A stretch of DNA of 62,000 bases from Diphasiastrum complanatum. Its lineage: Eukaryota > Streptophyta > Lycopodiopsida > Lycopodiales > Lycopodiaceae. The number at the start of each line of letters is the position of its first letter. The first letter of the stretch is position 1. Below the pieces are notes generated by a model. The model saw nothing but the letters and a program-made list of their open reading frames with translations. It did no database searches and had not been told where the DNA came from. The stretch spans positions 1,505,720 to 1,567,719 of the forward strand of contig CM055103.1 in NCBI GenBank assembly GCA_029204225.1. The letters run 5' to 3'. Positions 45,799 to 59,638 of the stretch are shown one piece after another. The translations under genes were made by a program, and so were the position numbers.

Positions 45799-45924
45799 TA
45801 CTGGATAGATGAGTCTGGCTCACAAAATTTATCACACCACAGAACTGTACAGATCCTCCAACATCCTGAAATTTGACGATATTTTTTTTTACGATTTTAT
45901 GTCAGAAACACTGCTTTTTATTGT
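45799..45924 (-). other. Copia-B leader fragment
   Basis: Non-coding sequence upstream of gag; homology to copy 2 continues to about 45845. No primer site before the junction with hAT sequence. Confidence 0.5.
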
Positions 45925-46295
45925 TGTGCATTGAGCTTCCATCAAGTGATCTATAGCAATGAATTGAGTGCCAAACCTTTTCTTTCTACACTTTTGCTAA
46001 CCTTTATGAGGGGGATGCTTTTGAAAATATGACAAGAGTTGTATGACGTCTTGTCATCAATTTCAATATCTTTCTTGTTATAAGCACTGTTTCTTTTAAC
46101 TCTGCTATCTTCTCCGTATCCTTCAATAACAAACTTAAACAATGTGCAACACATGGAGCCCAACAGATTGAAGGATATTTAGTCATAAGTAGCTCTCCAG
46201 CCTTTTTGTAGCTACTAGCACTATCGAATATAATTTTTACAACATTTTCTACTCCAGCTTTAAAGATTGCATGTCCAATCTTCTCTGCTATATAC
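45925..46295 (-). pseudogene. hAT transposase fragment
   Basis: Minus strand: IIFDSASSYKKAGELL (about 46245-46195), YPSICWAPCVAHCLSLLLKD (about 46174-46115) and KIAELKETVLITRKILKLM, the DUF659/hAT segment. The part from TRFGTQ-like sequence is frameshifted. It matches 10790-11040, but keeps a CAHCL region of about 170 bases lost there. Joined at 46295 to Copia-D RT. Confidence 0.82.
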
Positions 46296-46987
46296 TTATG
46301 TGGCTATAGCTACTATAGAAGACTTGGACATTCACCAAATGATGTCTAGACAACATTCCTTCATGGATACATACAAAAAAAAATTCATTTATCAACCAGA
46401 AGGTTACGTCCTTCAAGGCCATGAGCATTTGGTATGTAAATTGCATAAGCCACTATATGGCCTCAAGCATGCTCCTAGGGCCTGGTATGAAACAATCAAT
46501 CACTTCTTGTTGCAGCACAATTTTACTTCTTGCTCCGTAGACTCAAATGTATCTCTCAAGCGTAACGGGCTAAGCTATGTTATAATAGCACTATGTTATC
46601 AACAGTTCATGGAACAACAGAAAGCAGAAATGCATTTCATTGTCCTCTACAAAATTCGAATATGTTGCAGCCACACCAGTAGTGAAGGATATAATCTAAC
46701 TAAGAAGGTAACAACAAGATCTTCAATTTCCACAGATCGGTCCAACAATTCTTGATTGCGACAATCAGATTTGTGTAGCTCTATCTCTAAACCCACATAC
46801 TCATACTAGAACTAAACACATAGAAGTCCAGTTTCATTTTCTTAGAGAGAAAGTTTAGAATAAAGATGTTGTAGTAAGTTACAATCATACACACATTATG
46901 TTGGCTGATATTTTGACAAAACCATTGTCAACAGATAAACATTCTACCTTAGCAGAAATGATCAATCTCAATTGTAATTCAGATTCC
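46296..46987 (+). pseudogene. Copia-D RT/RNase H fragment, plus strand
   Basis: AIATIEDLDIHQMMSRQHSF, FIYQPEGYVLQGHEHLVCKL and LYGLKHAPRAWYETINHFLL of RT, then SYVIIALCYQQ, where the catalytic motif has been deleted and joined to late RNase H. RNase H end: CDNQI region, ADILTKPLSTDKHSTL (about 46904-46951) and the 3' purine tract. Inactive. Confidence 0.85.
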
Positions 46988-46994
46988 GGGGGAG
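46988..46994 (+). other. Copia-D polypurine tract
   Basis: GGGGGAG directly before TGTTGGAG of the LTR. Confidence 0.8.
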
Positions 46995-47399
46995 TGTTGG
47001 AGTTTAGTGTTTCTCCTACTCATCCTAACTGCCCTCCTTCCTTCTATGAAAATCACTCTCTCAAAGAAGTCTGCATAAATGAACTATTTTTTGCAATAGT
47101 TTGCATTGTTCCTCGCAAACTTCAATAGGCGGAAAACCCGACAAAGTCTTTTGCTTCACTTTCGGGCCATTCTGAATACAAAAGGATTTTGCCATAAATG
47201 TGACAAAGTGTTCACTTGGGATTTCGGGCCATTTCAGACACTTCAAAAAATGCAACATTTTACTCGAAGAATGCAAAAAATGTGACACTCCGCAGATTTA
47301 CACAAAATTTCAAGTACAAATTGTCTACATCTTCATGCTCCAATAATAACTCATCTAATTAATCAGTTGAAGAACTGTTAATGATCTTGTAATTGTAAA
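46995..47399 (+). repeat. Copia-D 3' LTR, first 405 bases
   Basis: Starts TGTTGGAGTTTAGTG; matches 17655-17205 and 29082-28680 on the minus strand. Truncated at 47399 inside TTGTAATTGTAAA, joined to Rep-U. Confidence 0.82.
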
Positions 47400-49171
<1,772 letters not shown>

Positions 49172-49345
49172 CTAACGTCGTTAGATAATCACTAATTGAG
49201 CCTTCGCTCATTTTGAGTGTAAGGACCTTCTTTCTCAAGAAGGGACGAGTCGATACATCTAAAGTCTCGTAAATACTTGTTAGGATATCTCACGCTTCTT
49301 TAGAGGTGGTATTGTTTGATACACGAGCGATCTGAGTGTCCTTCA
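49172..49345 (-). pseudogene. Copia gag fragment inside the Rep-R/UG1 block
   Basis: Minus strand reads QIARVSNNTTSKEA, TGA, DILTSIYETLDVSTR, FLRKKVLTLKMSEGSISDYL, a piece of plant copia gag capsid domain. The TGA lies where a Trp would be expected in KEAWDIL. The same fragment and stop are at 52934-53109. It is not closely related to gag of Copia-A, B or C. Confidence 0.75.
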
Positions 49346-49354
49346 AATTCAAGG

Positions 49355-50275
49355 ATACACTATCGTGCTCCTAAAATCATCTGCCCCTACCTGGACTTCT
49401 CAAAATCCATTCAACATATGAATGATGGGTATCTGATAGCCACCATCAACGATCTCATTATCCAAGATGCTGCTCATCTCGTGAACAATTTCCTAGTTGT
49501 TGAAAGTTTGCGGAAGGACCGCATTAAATCCCTCCTCCTCAGTCAACTTGTGGAGTCCCACAAAGAATTCCTTGGTGACACAATTGTGTCCTATGATTGG
49601 CATGACTTCATTATCTTCGAGTTGAAGAGGGCCATAAAGCCCAATGTACGTGAGAAATTTGCTACGGGGACCCTTCTCTCTGCCGTTGCCATTACCCTCC
49701 TTGAATAGAAAGTTTGGGATTTCCACCGTTCAGAAGTCCTCTCCACCGTTGCTCCCTCCACCATACTTAGACCCCCTACGTCCCTTCCGACTAAATGCCC
49801 CGCTAGCAAACGCATGCGCGACATCGCTTTTTCCTCCGTTAGCCCTCCTTCCACTCGCCAACGTACTGCACTAGACCGTCCTACAACAACCTCTTTTACT
49901 TTTGTTCCTCCACCCACTGCTACAACCCCTTATACTTCTATCACTCTCATTCCTCCACCATCCACAACCGTTCTCGCTTCACCTCCACCCTCCACCACCA
50001 TCTCCTCATCCATTCCTCTTACATCTCCTGATTCTTCCGTTTCCACTCCACTCCTCATGATTAACCCCCAAGATTCCCAACTGCCACCCATCACCCGTTC
50101 TTGGATAAACATCTTCCACCTCTTACCTCCCTTATGTTCTTCCATCCTCGACACCACCCTCTAGTTCCCCACTCTTCCACTCGTTGTTTCATTCGAATAG
50201 CCCATTCCACTCTCTCTGAACACTTCTGCCACTCCACTCACTCCCACCATTAATCCATCCAATCTTAATGATGCT
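49355..50275 (+). pseudogene. UG1 copy 2, N-terminal half
   Basis: Best preserved N-terminal part: one frame is open from 49316 to 50164 apart from TAG at 49706-49708. Contains ICPYLDFSKSIQHMNDGYLI, VESHKEFLGDTIVSYDWHDF, ELKRAIKPNVREKFATGTLL, ITLLE then the TAG, KVWDFHRSEVLSTVAPS, a Pro/Thr/Ser-rich stretch (PPPTATTPYTS and similar) and RSWINIFHLLPPLCSSILDT. Ends with TAG at 50162-50164, where copy 1 has CAG. Cut at 50275 by a Copia-C LTR piece. Function unknown. Confidence 0.62.
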
Positions 50276-50760
50276 TGCCAAAATTCTAAGTAAAAACAAG
50301 CTGCTCTCCTCAGGTAGAGAGAAAAAAAACCATCATGAGCTCTCGTGTAGAGAGAGAAAGCTAGAAATCCAATAACACTCAAAATCCATATAATCACCAA
50401 ATCAATTAGATAAAAAATGAGGAGTACAATGATACTAGTTGATCCACGAGCTACCACTATGCTTACCATGATTGGACCACACTTTGTCACCTCTTAATCC
50501 TATTGGACCATTGATCCATGCACCTCTTAATTCTATTGGACTATATTCAAGCACACCTCAAATTCCTATTGGACCACACATGGTTCCACCTCTAAATCCT
50601 ATTGGACCTCTTAGAATTCATCAAACAAAGGCATTACACTTGTCTACACTCTAATTGGCACGAGTTTAGCCTCTTACTCTATTTTGGCTCAATAGTGGCA
50701 TTACAAGTGGAAATGCATAATTTGCCATCTATGCCAAATTTGTTCCTATCAACATCCTAC
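50276..50760 (-). repeat. Copia-C LTR fragment
   Basis: Matches 43110-43475 and extends to a possible true LTR end, ATCCTACA at about 50760. Truncated at 50276. Confidence 0.75.
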
Positions 50761-51332
50761 ACCTAGATGCTTGATGTAAAAAACATAAGACCCCTATATC
50801 TAACATAGATAATATTTTTCAATTCTTCACAACTTGATTCGGGAGTATCTCCCTTATTAGCATCACTTGTTACTGACAAGTACCACTTAGGCACTCTCCT
50901 AGGAATCTCATTATTGACCCTGTCTTTTTCCATTGGCTCTTCCATATCGACACGAACTTCTTCCTTCACTTGCACTTTAGCTTTATCATCAAAGGGATCA
51001 ATTGTTAATTTCATTTGGTCATTTTGACCCATCTCATCAAAAGTACCATCTCTGGAAATCACTATCTTTTGTGCATCTGTGTCATATATCCTATATGCCT
51101 TGGCTCTTTCATCATATCCAAGGAAAATACACTTAACAACTTTTGCATCCAGCTTCTTTCATTTTTCATCAGGTACATGAGCGTAAGCAACACAACCAAA
51201 TACTCGTAAATGAGAAATATTAGGTTTCTGTCCAATAAAAGCTTTGTAACGTGTCTTACCCTCCACGGACTTCGGAGGACACCCATTCAAGATATGAGTA
51301 GCTGTGTTGCATGCTTCTGCCCAAAAAGTATT
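50761..51332 (-). pseudogene. Copia-B fragment: integrase C-terminus and linker
   Basis: From 51332 to about 50832 the minus strand is Copia-B: MISRDGTFDEMGQNDQMKLT, VPKWYLSVTSDANKGDT and the region encoding the integrase C-terminus. It contains the 190 bases missing next to Copia-C at 43476. 50761-50831 is not assigned. Confidence 0.75.
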
Positions 51333-51454
51333 TGAATAACACTACTTTGTGGTTGATATGCCAAGGATGAGCCCTACTAAAAACAAGTGGGAGAGGAGAA
51401 GCATCTGAGGAGATGGCAAGTTTGATAGCTAGTGTCTGGAGAATGAGCCCATGT
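51333..51454 (+). repeat. Rep-U, partial
   Basis: Begins at TTTGAATAACACTACTTTG, equivalent to about 47727; its upstream part is absent and replaced by Copia-B. Confidence 0.75.
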
Positions 51455-51476
51455 GAGTGTGTGTGTGTGTGTCTGT

Positions 51477-51549
<73 letters not shown>
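51455..51549. repeat. (GT)n(GA)n compound microsatellite
   Basis: Interrupted GT run (CTGTG and TTTGTG variants) then GA run, at the Rep-U/Rep-R junction. Confidence 0.93.
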
Positions 51550-51550
<1 letters not shown>

Positions 51551-52933
51551 CTACATGGATTGTACTTGCATTGGATATAGCTAATTGCTCATTGTTTGCT
51601 TACTAGAGGTTATCGAGATCAAAACCTTCAAACTTGGTTTTCAAGAACAAAATCTTCAAACTGAATATGACTGTTAATAAATCTACGATAACTTAGCTTA
51701 TCCATGAAGTTGTGCATCTAGATGCATGTCAACGGTCACTTATAGTTTTCCTTGATTTGGATCTCACGTGTCACAACATTCACTAACAATTAAGGATGTA
51801 GCACTCTAATCAATAGCCAATTTAGATCATTCTCTTCTAAACTAACAAGATTAGGAGACAAAAAACAATAAATTTTTCTCATGCATGTGATCCTCATCAT
51901 CTTTCCCATGCATCATAAAGAAAATGGAAAAGAAAAGAAAAACATTAGTGCAATTTAGAAAGATTAAGGATTCTCCTTTCGAGCACAGGTGTTAAGGATT
52001 AGGCTTAATAAATAGCTCATCATCTTACTAATGTTTCTTGGATGTTTGGTAAAAAAAATGCATAAATGGCCAGTTCATAAAATTGTAGCAAGATAGCTTG
52101 AATTTAGTGATATCAATGACTAATTTTTTGGTGGCCTTTTTTATTGTGGACTTTGAAAATAACCTTTGCCTATGGAATCATAGATCTAGGCTAGCTACCT
52201 ACAAGAAATCTGTTTGCTACAACTAGTGACACAAACTAGAATGGTGGAGCTACTTGTTTCACAAGGTACCAAATCACATGTATTGGAGGAACGATCTATG
52301 TATCGAAAAACAGATTCTATTTCAACTGAACACATTAATTATTTGATACTTGTAGTATGAGTCATGAGCTATTATAAGATATGTGAAAACATGTCTAAAG
52401 GGTTGGAACTTGAAAGAATAAAAATATTCTTTGAAACAATGGACTTCAAACTTCAACAATTCATCAGAGAGCTACAACGATAAGGATGCACATTACAAAT
52501 GCAGCAAATGATCTATGTCTTGAAAATTCAGAGCTCCAACTTCAAATAATCATTGATGGGGATCCAACCTCCACAATATATCTCAGATCATAAAAAAACA
52601 TTCAAGAAGCCATGAACTAATAAAAGTTTTGGATTTCAGACTTTCTAACTTCAACTTTGGCCTTTTTAAAATTATTCAAATTACATGGTCCAAAGTCTAA
52701 TTTATTTAGAATACATTATTTTCAAAGTGCTCATTGGGCTATGCCCTATACTTGCAGGATGCCATGACCCTCACAACTTATTTTCTACAGGCCTCAGGTT
52801 TCACGACGACGCTTTATTGAGTGGCTGGTAATGTCGTCCATATATTTGATGTGTGCCAAGCTGTGCTGACCTTATGGATACCCTCAAACCAAAACTGGGC
52901 TATCAAGGTCTAAAATTTACGGGGCCATGGGTG
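51550..52933 (+). repeat. Rep-R repeat, copy 3
   Basis: Very similar to copy 2 but with an extra segment at 51550-51600 and about 100 extra bases near 52690-52790 that copy 1 also has (CTCATTGGGCTATG). Confidence 0.75.
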
Positions 52934-53109
52934 GCCTAACGTCGTTAGATAATCACTAATTGAGCCTTCGCTCATTTTGAGTGTAAGGACCTTCTTTCTC
53001 AAGAAGGGACGAGTCGATACATCTAAAGTCTCGTAAATACTTGTTAGGATATCTCACGCTTCTTTAGAGGTGGTATTGTTTGATACACGAGCGATCTGAG
53101 TGTCCTTCA
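52934..53109 (-). pseudogene. Copia gag fragment, second copy
   Basis: Same sequence and same TGA as 49172-49345, so the stop predates duplication of the block. Confidence 0.75.
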
Positions 53110-53118
53110 AATTCAAGG

Positions 53119-55531
53119 ATACACTATCGTGCTCCTAAAATCATCTGCCCCTACTTGGACTCCTCAAAATCCATTCAACATATGAATGATGGGTATCTGA
53201 TAGCCGCCATCAACGATCTCATTATCCAAGATGTTGCTCATCTCGTGAACAATTTCCTAGTTGTTGAAAGTTTGCTGAAGGACCGCATTAAATCCCTCCT
53301 CCTCAGTCAACTTGTGGAGTCCCACAAGGAATTCCTTGGCGACACAATTGTGTCCTATGATTGGCATGACTTCATTATCTTCGAGTTGAAGAGAGCCATA
53401 AAGCCCAATTTAAGCGAGAAATTTGCTACGGGGACCCTTCTCTCCGCCATTGCCATTACCCTCCTTGAATAGAAAGTTTGGGATTTTCACCGTTCAGAAG
53501 TCCTCTCCACCGTTGCTCCCTCCACCATCCTTAGACCCCCTATGTCCCTTCCAACTAAATGCCCCGCTAGCAAACGCATGCACGACATCGCTTTTTCCTC
53601 CGCTAGCCCTCCTTCTACTCGCCAACGTACCGCACCAGACCGTCCTACAACAACTTCTTCTACTTTTGTTCCTCCACCCACTGCTACAACCCCTTATACT
53701 TCTGTCACTCATTCCTCCGCCATGCACAACCATTCTCGCTTCACCTCCACCCTCCACCACCATTGCCTCATCCATTCCTCTTACATCTCCTGATTCTTCC
53801 ATTTCTACTCCACCCCTCATCATTAAACCCCAAGATTCCCAATTGCCACCCATCACCCGCTCTTGGATAAACATCTTCCACCTCTTACCTCCCTTATGTC
53901 CTTCCATCCTCGACACCGCCCTCTAGTTCCCCACTCTTCCACTAGTTGTTTCATTTGAATAGCCCATTCCACTCTCTCTACACACTTCTGTCACTCCACT
54001 GACTCCCACCATTAATCCATCCAATCTGAATGATGAGCCCGACAAGCTATTGGCTGATGACGCATTCACACAAATAGAATACATGGTGTACCCTTAGCGT
54101 GCTGATCCTACCGCACCTGACAACATAGCTACGTAGGAGATTCTGATAGAAGATGATGACAACAATAGTTCACTACCCAGGGCAATACTGCAACAAGGCC
54201 CATCAAGCAGCACCACACCGACCGGGCCAATAGACGTCATGATGGCCTACCAGAACTTGGGAACCTTACCCCAGGACTTGGTAGCGGCCAAATCAACTTT
54301 GGACAGCCGCGTAGTGGAATTGGCAACCAAGAATAAGTCTAGGTTGTGAGCGGAGCTCACACAGCTCCAGCAAGACCTGCAGGTGGCAATCCAACAATAG
54401 CAGATAGAAAAGGACCGGGTCATGAAGCTGAAATAGAATGAGAAAAGCCTTCAAAGATATATAAAGGACCTCTTCAAATCAGCTACGTACGCCTCTATAG
54501 AGGTCCATGAAGTTGAACAACAAGCGCAATAGCAGTTAGCCTCGCTCCAGGGGCCTAGTTATTGGTGGTTGAAACTGAAAATCAACGCCTAGTTATTGGT
54601 GGTTGAAACTGAAAATAAACCGTACAACAACAACGAATTGTTTGGTTGGCCTAGCCAATCCCCACCAACCATCCTCTCACATCCAACACAAGATGGACTT
54701 TCTGATACAGTAGGTGGATTTATACCGCCAACGCTGGATGGCCACCAAGCTAGTTTCAACAATTACCATCGCAGCACACTCCAAAAACTTGCACAAGCAA
54801 AGACGGCTCTTAAGGCCTATCATTATAATATAGCACAACATCCACAACTAGCCCCAGTGGTAATTCCAACACCACCCACATTGAAAGCTACACAAGCAAG
54901 TTCCAACCACGATCAAGGATCAAAGATAGCGGGGCTTGACACTCAAGAACAAAGCCTCAATTCCAGTCAAGATGTGAGAAAGAGTGCATGAAAAACATGG
55001 GAGGAACAACTAGCATCAACTTTCCAGAGCTCTCGATCGATTTCCGCTAGCCGTGCATTTCGAAAATTTTCATGCAACGACTGGCATATATTATTTTTTG
55101 CCAAGGATATTGAAGGAAACGAGATCACCTGCATTCCAGCATTGGGTTCGCAACCTGCATGGCGACACGCACAATCGAGAAGGATACGTCGACCATCAGA
55201 TTTTACATGACCAGTTTGTGGCAGATGCGGGTAAACACACATTTTGGCCCCATTTTACTGTAATGCAAATGGGTGGAATGCGGAACCCCTCTGGACCAGA
55301 TCACCATTTGCACGCTCAACTTGCCAAAGTTCTCCTCTAAGCACGGGTGGAAAATGGACATAGATGCCAAAAGGGCTCTAGTCCAATTTTCAAATAGATA
55401 TCTCACATGCCTTGATCCAATAGTCCGCGCGATAGCTGAATTTGCCTAGGATTTGGAATTTTTGCTATGGGTTACTACTCCATGGGACAACTTCCTGCCA
55501 CCCCCATTTTTTGATCCAAATATGGCCCTGG
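53119..55531 (+). pseudogene. UG1 copy 3, nearly full length
   Basis: N-terminal part as in copy 2 with the same TAG (53470-53472); a frameshift near 53710 in the Pro/Ser-rich stretch; RSWINIFHLLPPLCPSILDT to TAG at 53924. Then a region with VMMAYQNLGTLPQDLVAAKS and AELTQLQQDLQVAIQQ (probable coiled coil, about 54235-54400), LQRYIKDLFKSA, a short tandem duplication of TAGTTATTGGTGGTTGAAAC (54559 and 54589), the Gln/Ser-rich stretch (open 54596-54991), and the C-terminal IDAKRALVQFSNRYLTC, FLPPPFFDPNMAL. Interrupted at 55531 by an LTR-like sequence. Multiple stops; function unknown. Confidence 0.62.
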
Positions 55532-56006
55532 TGTAAAGACCACTAGGGAAAACCCTAAGATGAGGATAGGAAAACACAAGAGAGACTATGGGGCAAAAAC
55601 CACCCAACCAATCGTAGATCCCTCCTGGATCTTGCCCCAAGCCATGCCATGTGATAGCAAGAGGAGAAGATCTCAACAGGTAACCTAGACCAAAGTTGTC
55701 GACGACATAATCACTACCTCAATATATAGAGAGTAAGATCCTATGCATGAGTCCATGCAATCCTTATGCATGTCAACTATAAATAGGTCACAGCTCTTCA
55801 TGCATACCTCTTGCCTATGCCAGTCACACATACATGCACTACTCCATATGTCTCAATCAGAGTGTCTAGGTCTTCTCAAGGTCATTACTCACCAACAAGC
55901 CTCGACGTGGAATTAAATCTAGACATGACCAATAATCTCGAACACTGGAGTGTCGGTCTACCATATTACGACTATCCCATGTCCTTAGCTGAATATGGCC
56001 GTAGCA
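55532..56006 (+). repeat. LTR-like sequence inserted in the UG1 tail (solo LTR?)
   Basis: Begins TGTAAAGACCACTAGGG precisely where UG1 homology stops (after ATGGCCCTGG) and may end GCCGTAGCA at 56006. TATAAATAG at 55778-55786 fits a promoter. No primer site was found after it, so the right end is tentative. Confidence 0.5.
55778..55786 (+). promoter_or_regulatory. TATA box in the LTR-like sequence
   Basis: TATAAATAG about 247 bases into the proposed LTR. Confidence 0.4.
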
Positions 56007-57189
56007 TTCTTCCCCCCGTAAATAGGTTCTGTCCGTAGAACGGAGAAAAGAAAACATGAAACTATTTCTTAAGCTTTGAAGACTTATCCATGAACCATTA
56101 TTTTTATTCTGATCTTTCCATCTAAATAAGTACTCAGTGATGCAACAATTCTTCAATTGCTTGCCTCTACTCATGAATACGAATTCAAATTCCCAAGATA
56201 CACTAAGCTATAATTTTTCCAAATGGGTTGATCTTATCCAAAAAAAAAGTTCACCACCTTCATGTAATCGCAATTACATGGACCACTGGGTGATTTGACT
56301 TTATTTCAGAAATCAAATCCAAGCGGCTAAAAAAATTCCATTCCAATGTATTGCAGAAAATAATGCTTCATGGTACAAATATTCTAAAATATCACAATTC
56401 AGTCATCTAAAATCTCTAGGAGATCCATCAAGTCTCAGACAATTATAACTCAAACCAGAGTACTGTAGTTACTCTAATGAGTTAAGAGCCCCATTTCTAG
56501 CATCATATGCAAGAAATCAACAATCATCCGTATCTTGATAGATTTATCTGTCTCCTATAAATCTGGAGATATAGACTGAACTTTGCACACAATCTGTCAG
56601 GTAAACAAATTTCTCATAAGTAAACAATTACTTAATGAAAATGTCTGTGAGATCCACATAATCTCAAGTAGGTACTGGAGTAAAGAAATTTAGAGTTCAA
56701 ATAATAGATCTAAATTCTTGACTCACCTAATTGATCAAGAATTACTCAATATCTTAAGAATCCTTACATTTCCTTGTAATCTTCAAATGACCTTTAAGTC
56801 ATTGAAAGACGTTGGAGTATATGCACAACATACAACTCAAGAAATATAAGAATCATTCTGAGATCTTTTCCATAAGGGAAATCATTGGATTCCGAATTTC
56901 TTCCAGACCAATTCTTACTCAGATTATGAGTTCCAAATTCTACAATCAACCAAGTAATTAAAGACCATTATAATATCCGTCTTTAACCACAAACTTTATA
57001 CAATCATCTAGAACAACATCTAGAGATTACAAAGTTCTGTTGAATTCCAAAATTCAGTTTACCATTTTTGGAACCATTAGGACCTGGTATCCAATTGAGC
57101 ACTCTGGGATACACTCACTAATGAATTGAGTTATTTCCACAAACTTTATACAATCATCTAGAACAACATCTAGGCTCAAATTTTTCTTA
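56007..57189. other. Unassigned AT-rich region
   Basis: No gene recognised. A 38-base direct repeat (ACAAACTTTATACAATCATC and following) lies at about 56992-57029 and 57137-57174. A C-run (56011-56017) next to the proposed LTR end could be a minus-strand purine tract. Confidence 0.4.
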
Positions 57190-57460
57190 CACATGAACCA
57201 ATCAAAACACTCAAAGTTTGAAATCTACGAAACGACTTTTTGAGTCCATATTTGGAGTCCACACTAAAAATGGCATAACTTTTTAGTGGCGAGTCCGATT
57301 TCATCGGAGTTTGGTGCATTGAAAAATGCCTGACAAGGGCTTTTCAATGATTTCGTGTAGTCCTAATTAGAAAGCTTGCAAATAATACAACAATGATATT
57401 ATTCAACATAAAAAGGTTTGAGCTGCTCACAATGGTATCCATCACAGTGCAAACAAAAAA
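57190..57460 (+). repeat. Rep-U, left half
   Basis: Matches 47400-47680 and stops after GCAAACAAAAA; the rest of Rep-U appears inverted at 58555-58435. Confidence 0.7.
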
Positions 57461-58168
57461 TCTACCTAACGACTCAGCTAAAATATCTGCCATTTGATCT
57501 TCAGATTTAGAAAAAACAAGATCAATGGCTCCATAAAAATTTTTCTCTCGAACAAAATGGTAGTGAATTTTGATGTGCTTGGTTCGAGCATGTAGAACTG
57601 GATTTTTGGCAAGGTGAATGCAACTTTGATTATCGCAAGATATAGTAGTCACATCCACCTGTGTTTGACCTAAATCCACAAGCAATCTTTAGAACCATAC
57701 CACTTCTTGTGTAGCATTGCAAAGTGCTCTATATTCAGCTTTCGTCGATGATAAGGCTACTGTAGGTTGCTTTCTGCTGCTCCATGAAATTGCAGTTGTA
57801 CCATAACTGAATGTATGACCACTGGTAGATCTTCTGTCATCAATATTACCTACCCAATCGGCATCTGTATAACCTACCAACATTGGTGCTTTAGGCTGAT
57901 CAAACTTCAAACCAAAATTCAATGTCCTTCGAATGTATCTGAGAATACGTTTAGCAGACTTCCAATGTGCTTGACTAGGATCTTGCATAAATTAACTAAC
58001 AACACCAACAACATAAGAAATATCAGGTCGTGTGTGTGCCAAATAAATCAAACTACCCACCAGCGGTCTATACAAATAAGCATCCACTTTTTCAAATTCA
58101 TCATATGCAGTAAGCTTCATGTTGACATCCATAGGTGTACTCAAAGGCTAACAATCCTGCATATTGAA
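57461..58168 (-). pseudogene. Copia-B copy 2, RT thumb and RNase H
   Basis: From 58168: PLSTPMDVNMKL, then RNase H with GYTDADWVGNIDDRRSTSGH (about 57880-57821), ALSSTKAEYRALCNA, a stop after VVWF, and SCDNQSCIHLAKNPVLHART, QMADILAESLGRF. It ends at 57461 inside the RNase H tail; the last residues of the open frame run on into Rep-U sequence and are not copia. Confidence 0.88.
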
Positions 58169-58555
58169 CATGGGAAAGATGATGAGGATCACATGCATAA
58201 GAACAAATTATTGTGTTTTGTCTCCTAATCTTGTTATTTTAAAGGATAATGATCTAAATTGACTATTGGTTAGAGTTATGCATCCTTGATTGTTAGTGAG
58301 TGTTGTGACATGTGAGATCCAAATCAAGGAAAACAATAAGTGACTGTTGACATGCATGTAGATGCACAACTTCATGGATAAGCTAAGTTATCGTAGGTTT
58401 ATTATCGGTCATATTCGTTTTGAAGACTTGTTTTTAGTAGGGCTCATCTTTGGCATATCAACCACAAAGTAGTGTTATTCAAATTTTTCTCTAAAATAGA
58501 CTTTTTAGTAGTTTAATTTTGCATCAAAATATATATAATACAATTGAGAATAAAC
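58169..58555 (-). repeat. Rep-R/Rep-U fragment inserted in Copia-B RT
   Basis: 58169-58430 is inverted Rep-R and 58435-58555 inverted Rep-U, without the microsatellite normally between them. It replaces about 11 bases of Copia-B (compare 39368-39380). Confidence 0.75.
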
Positions 58556-59638
58556 ATAATCTCGTGCATATTTGCTTTGTGTAAGAAAGACCATGTCTTC
58601 CTTTTGCCATACTTCAATGCCAAGACAATAGTGCATCAATCCTAGATCACTCATGTCAAAAGCATTGGAAAGATCTGATTTTATTTCTTCAATTAAGCTC
58701 TTATTACTTCCTGTAATAATCAAATCATCCATGTACAACACAATGAACACTATATCTAAGTCTTGCCTTGGAATGTAAAGATTAGGATCAGTATTACTCT
58801 TTAGCATTTCCCTTCGCTTGAAGTGTTTATCAATGCAAGAGTACGACGCCCGTGGTGCTTGCTTCAGTCCATAAATGGCTTTGTTGAGATTACAAACGAG
58901 ATGCTCTCTCCCTGGCTCAACAAATCCTTGAGGTTGTACTAAGTACACCTCTTCATCCAGCACTCCATTAAGAAAAGCAGATTTAATATCCATTTGCTGG
59001 ATCTTCCAACCATTGAAAATAGAAATAGCAATGATAGAATGTAGTGTTACCATCTTAGCTATGGGTGCAAGGTTTCCTCAAAATCAATACCTTCCTGCTG
59101 CTCAAATCCTCTCGCAACCAATTGTGCTTTGTACTCGTTGAGTTGCCCATTAGCTCCATATTTGATCTTGTATATCCATTTGCAAGTGATAGGTGTCATC
59201 AGGTAGCTCAACCAAGTTCCACGTCCTATTTTTCGTTATAGCTTCCATTTCTGTTTCAATAGCTTCATGCCACTCCTTGTGCTCCTTTGCTTTATCACAA
59301 GTTTTTGGTTCTTGAGCCTTGAGTATAGAACTCATTAGGGCTATATTCATCTCTAATCTTGCAAGAGGTTTTCGAGTTCTACTTGATCTTCTAAGCTCTC
59401 CCTGCTCACTTGATTCGAGAGTATCTCCCTTATTAGCATCACTTGTTACTGACAAGTACCACTTAGGCACTCTCCTAGGAATCTCATTATTGACCCTGTC
59501 TTTTTCCATTGGCTCTTCCATATTGACACCAACTTCTTCCTTCACTCGCACTTTAGCTTTATCATCAAAGGGACCAATTGTTAATTTCATTTGGTCATTT
59601 TGACCCATCTCATCAAAAGTAGCATCTCTGGAAATCAC
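58556..59638 (-). pseudogene. Copia-B copy 2, linker and RT with YMDD
   Basis: From 59638: integrase/RT linker (VPKWYLSVTSDANKGDTLES, SSRTRKPLARLEMNIALMSS) and RT start (EWHEAIETEMEAITKNRTWN). A small deletion near 59075 shifts frame. Then [54 protein letters not shown] and the catalytic VLYMDDLIITGS (about 58745-58710), DLSNAFDMSDLGLMHYCLG, to KYARD at about 58556. It keeps the intact catalytic motif that copy 1 has lost. Confidence 0.9.

Noticed and set aside
55811-56038. 75-codon open frame in the LTR-like sequence
   Set aside because: Lies downstream of the TATA in presumed LTR/leader DNA; no homology within the window and no recognised motif.
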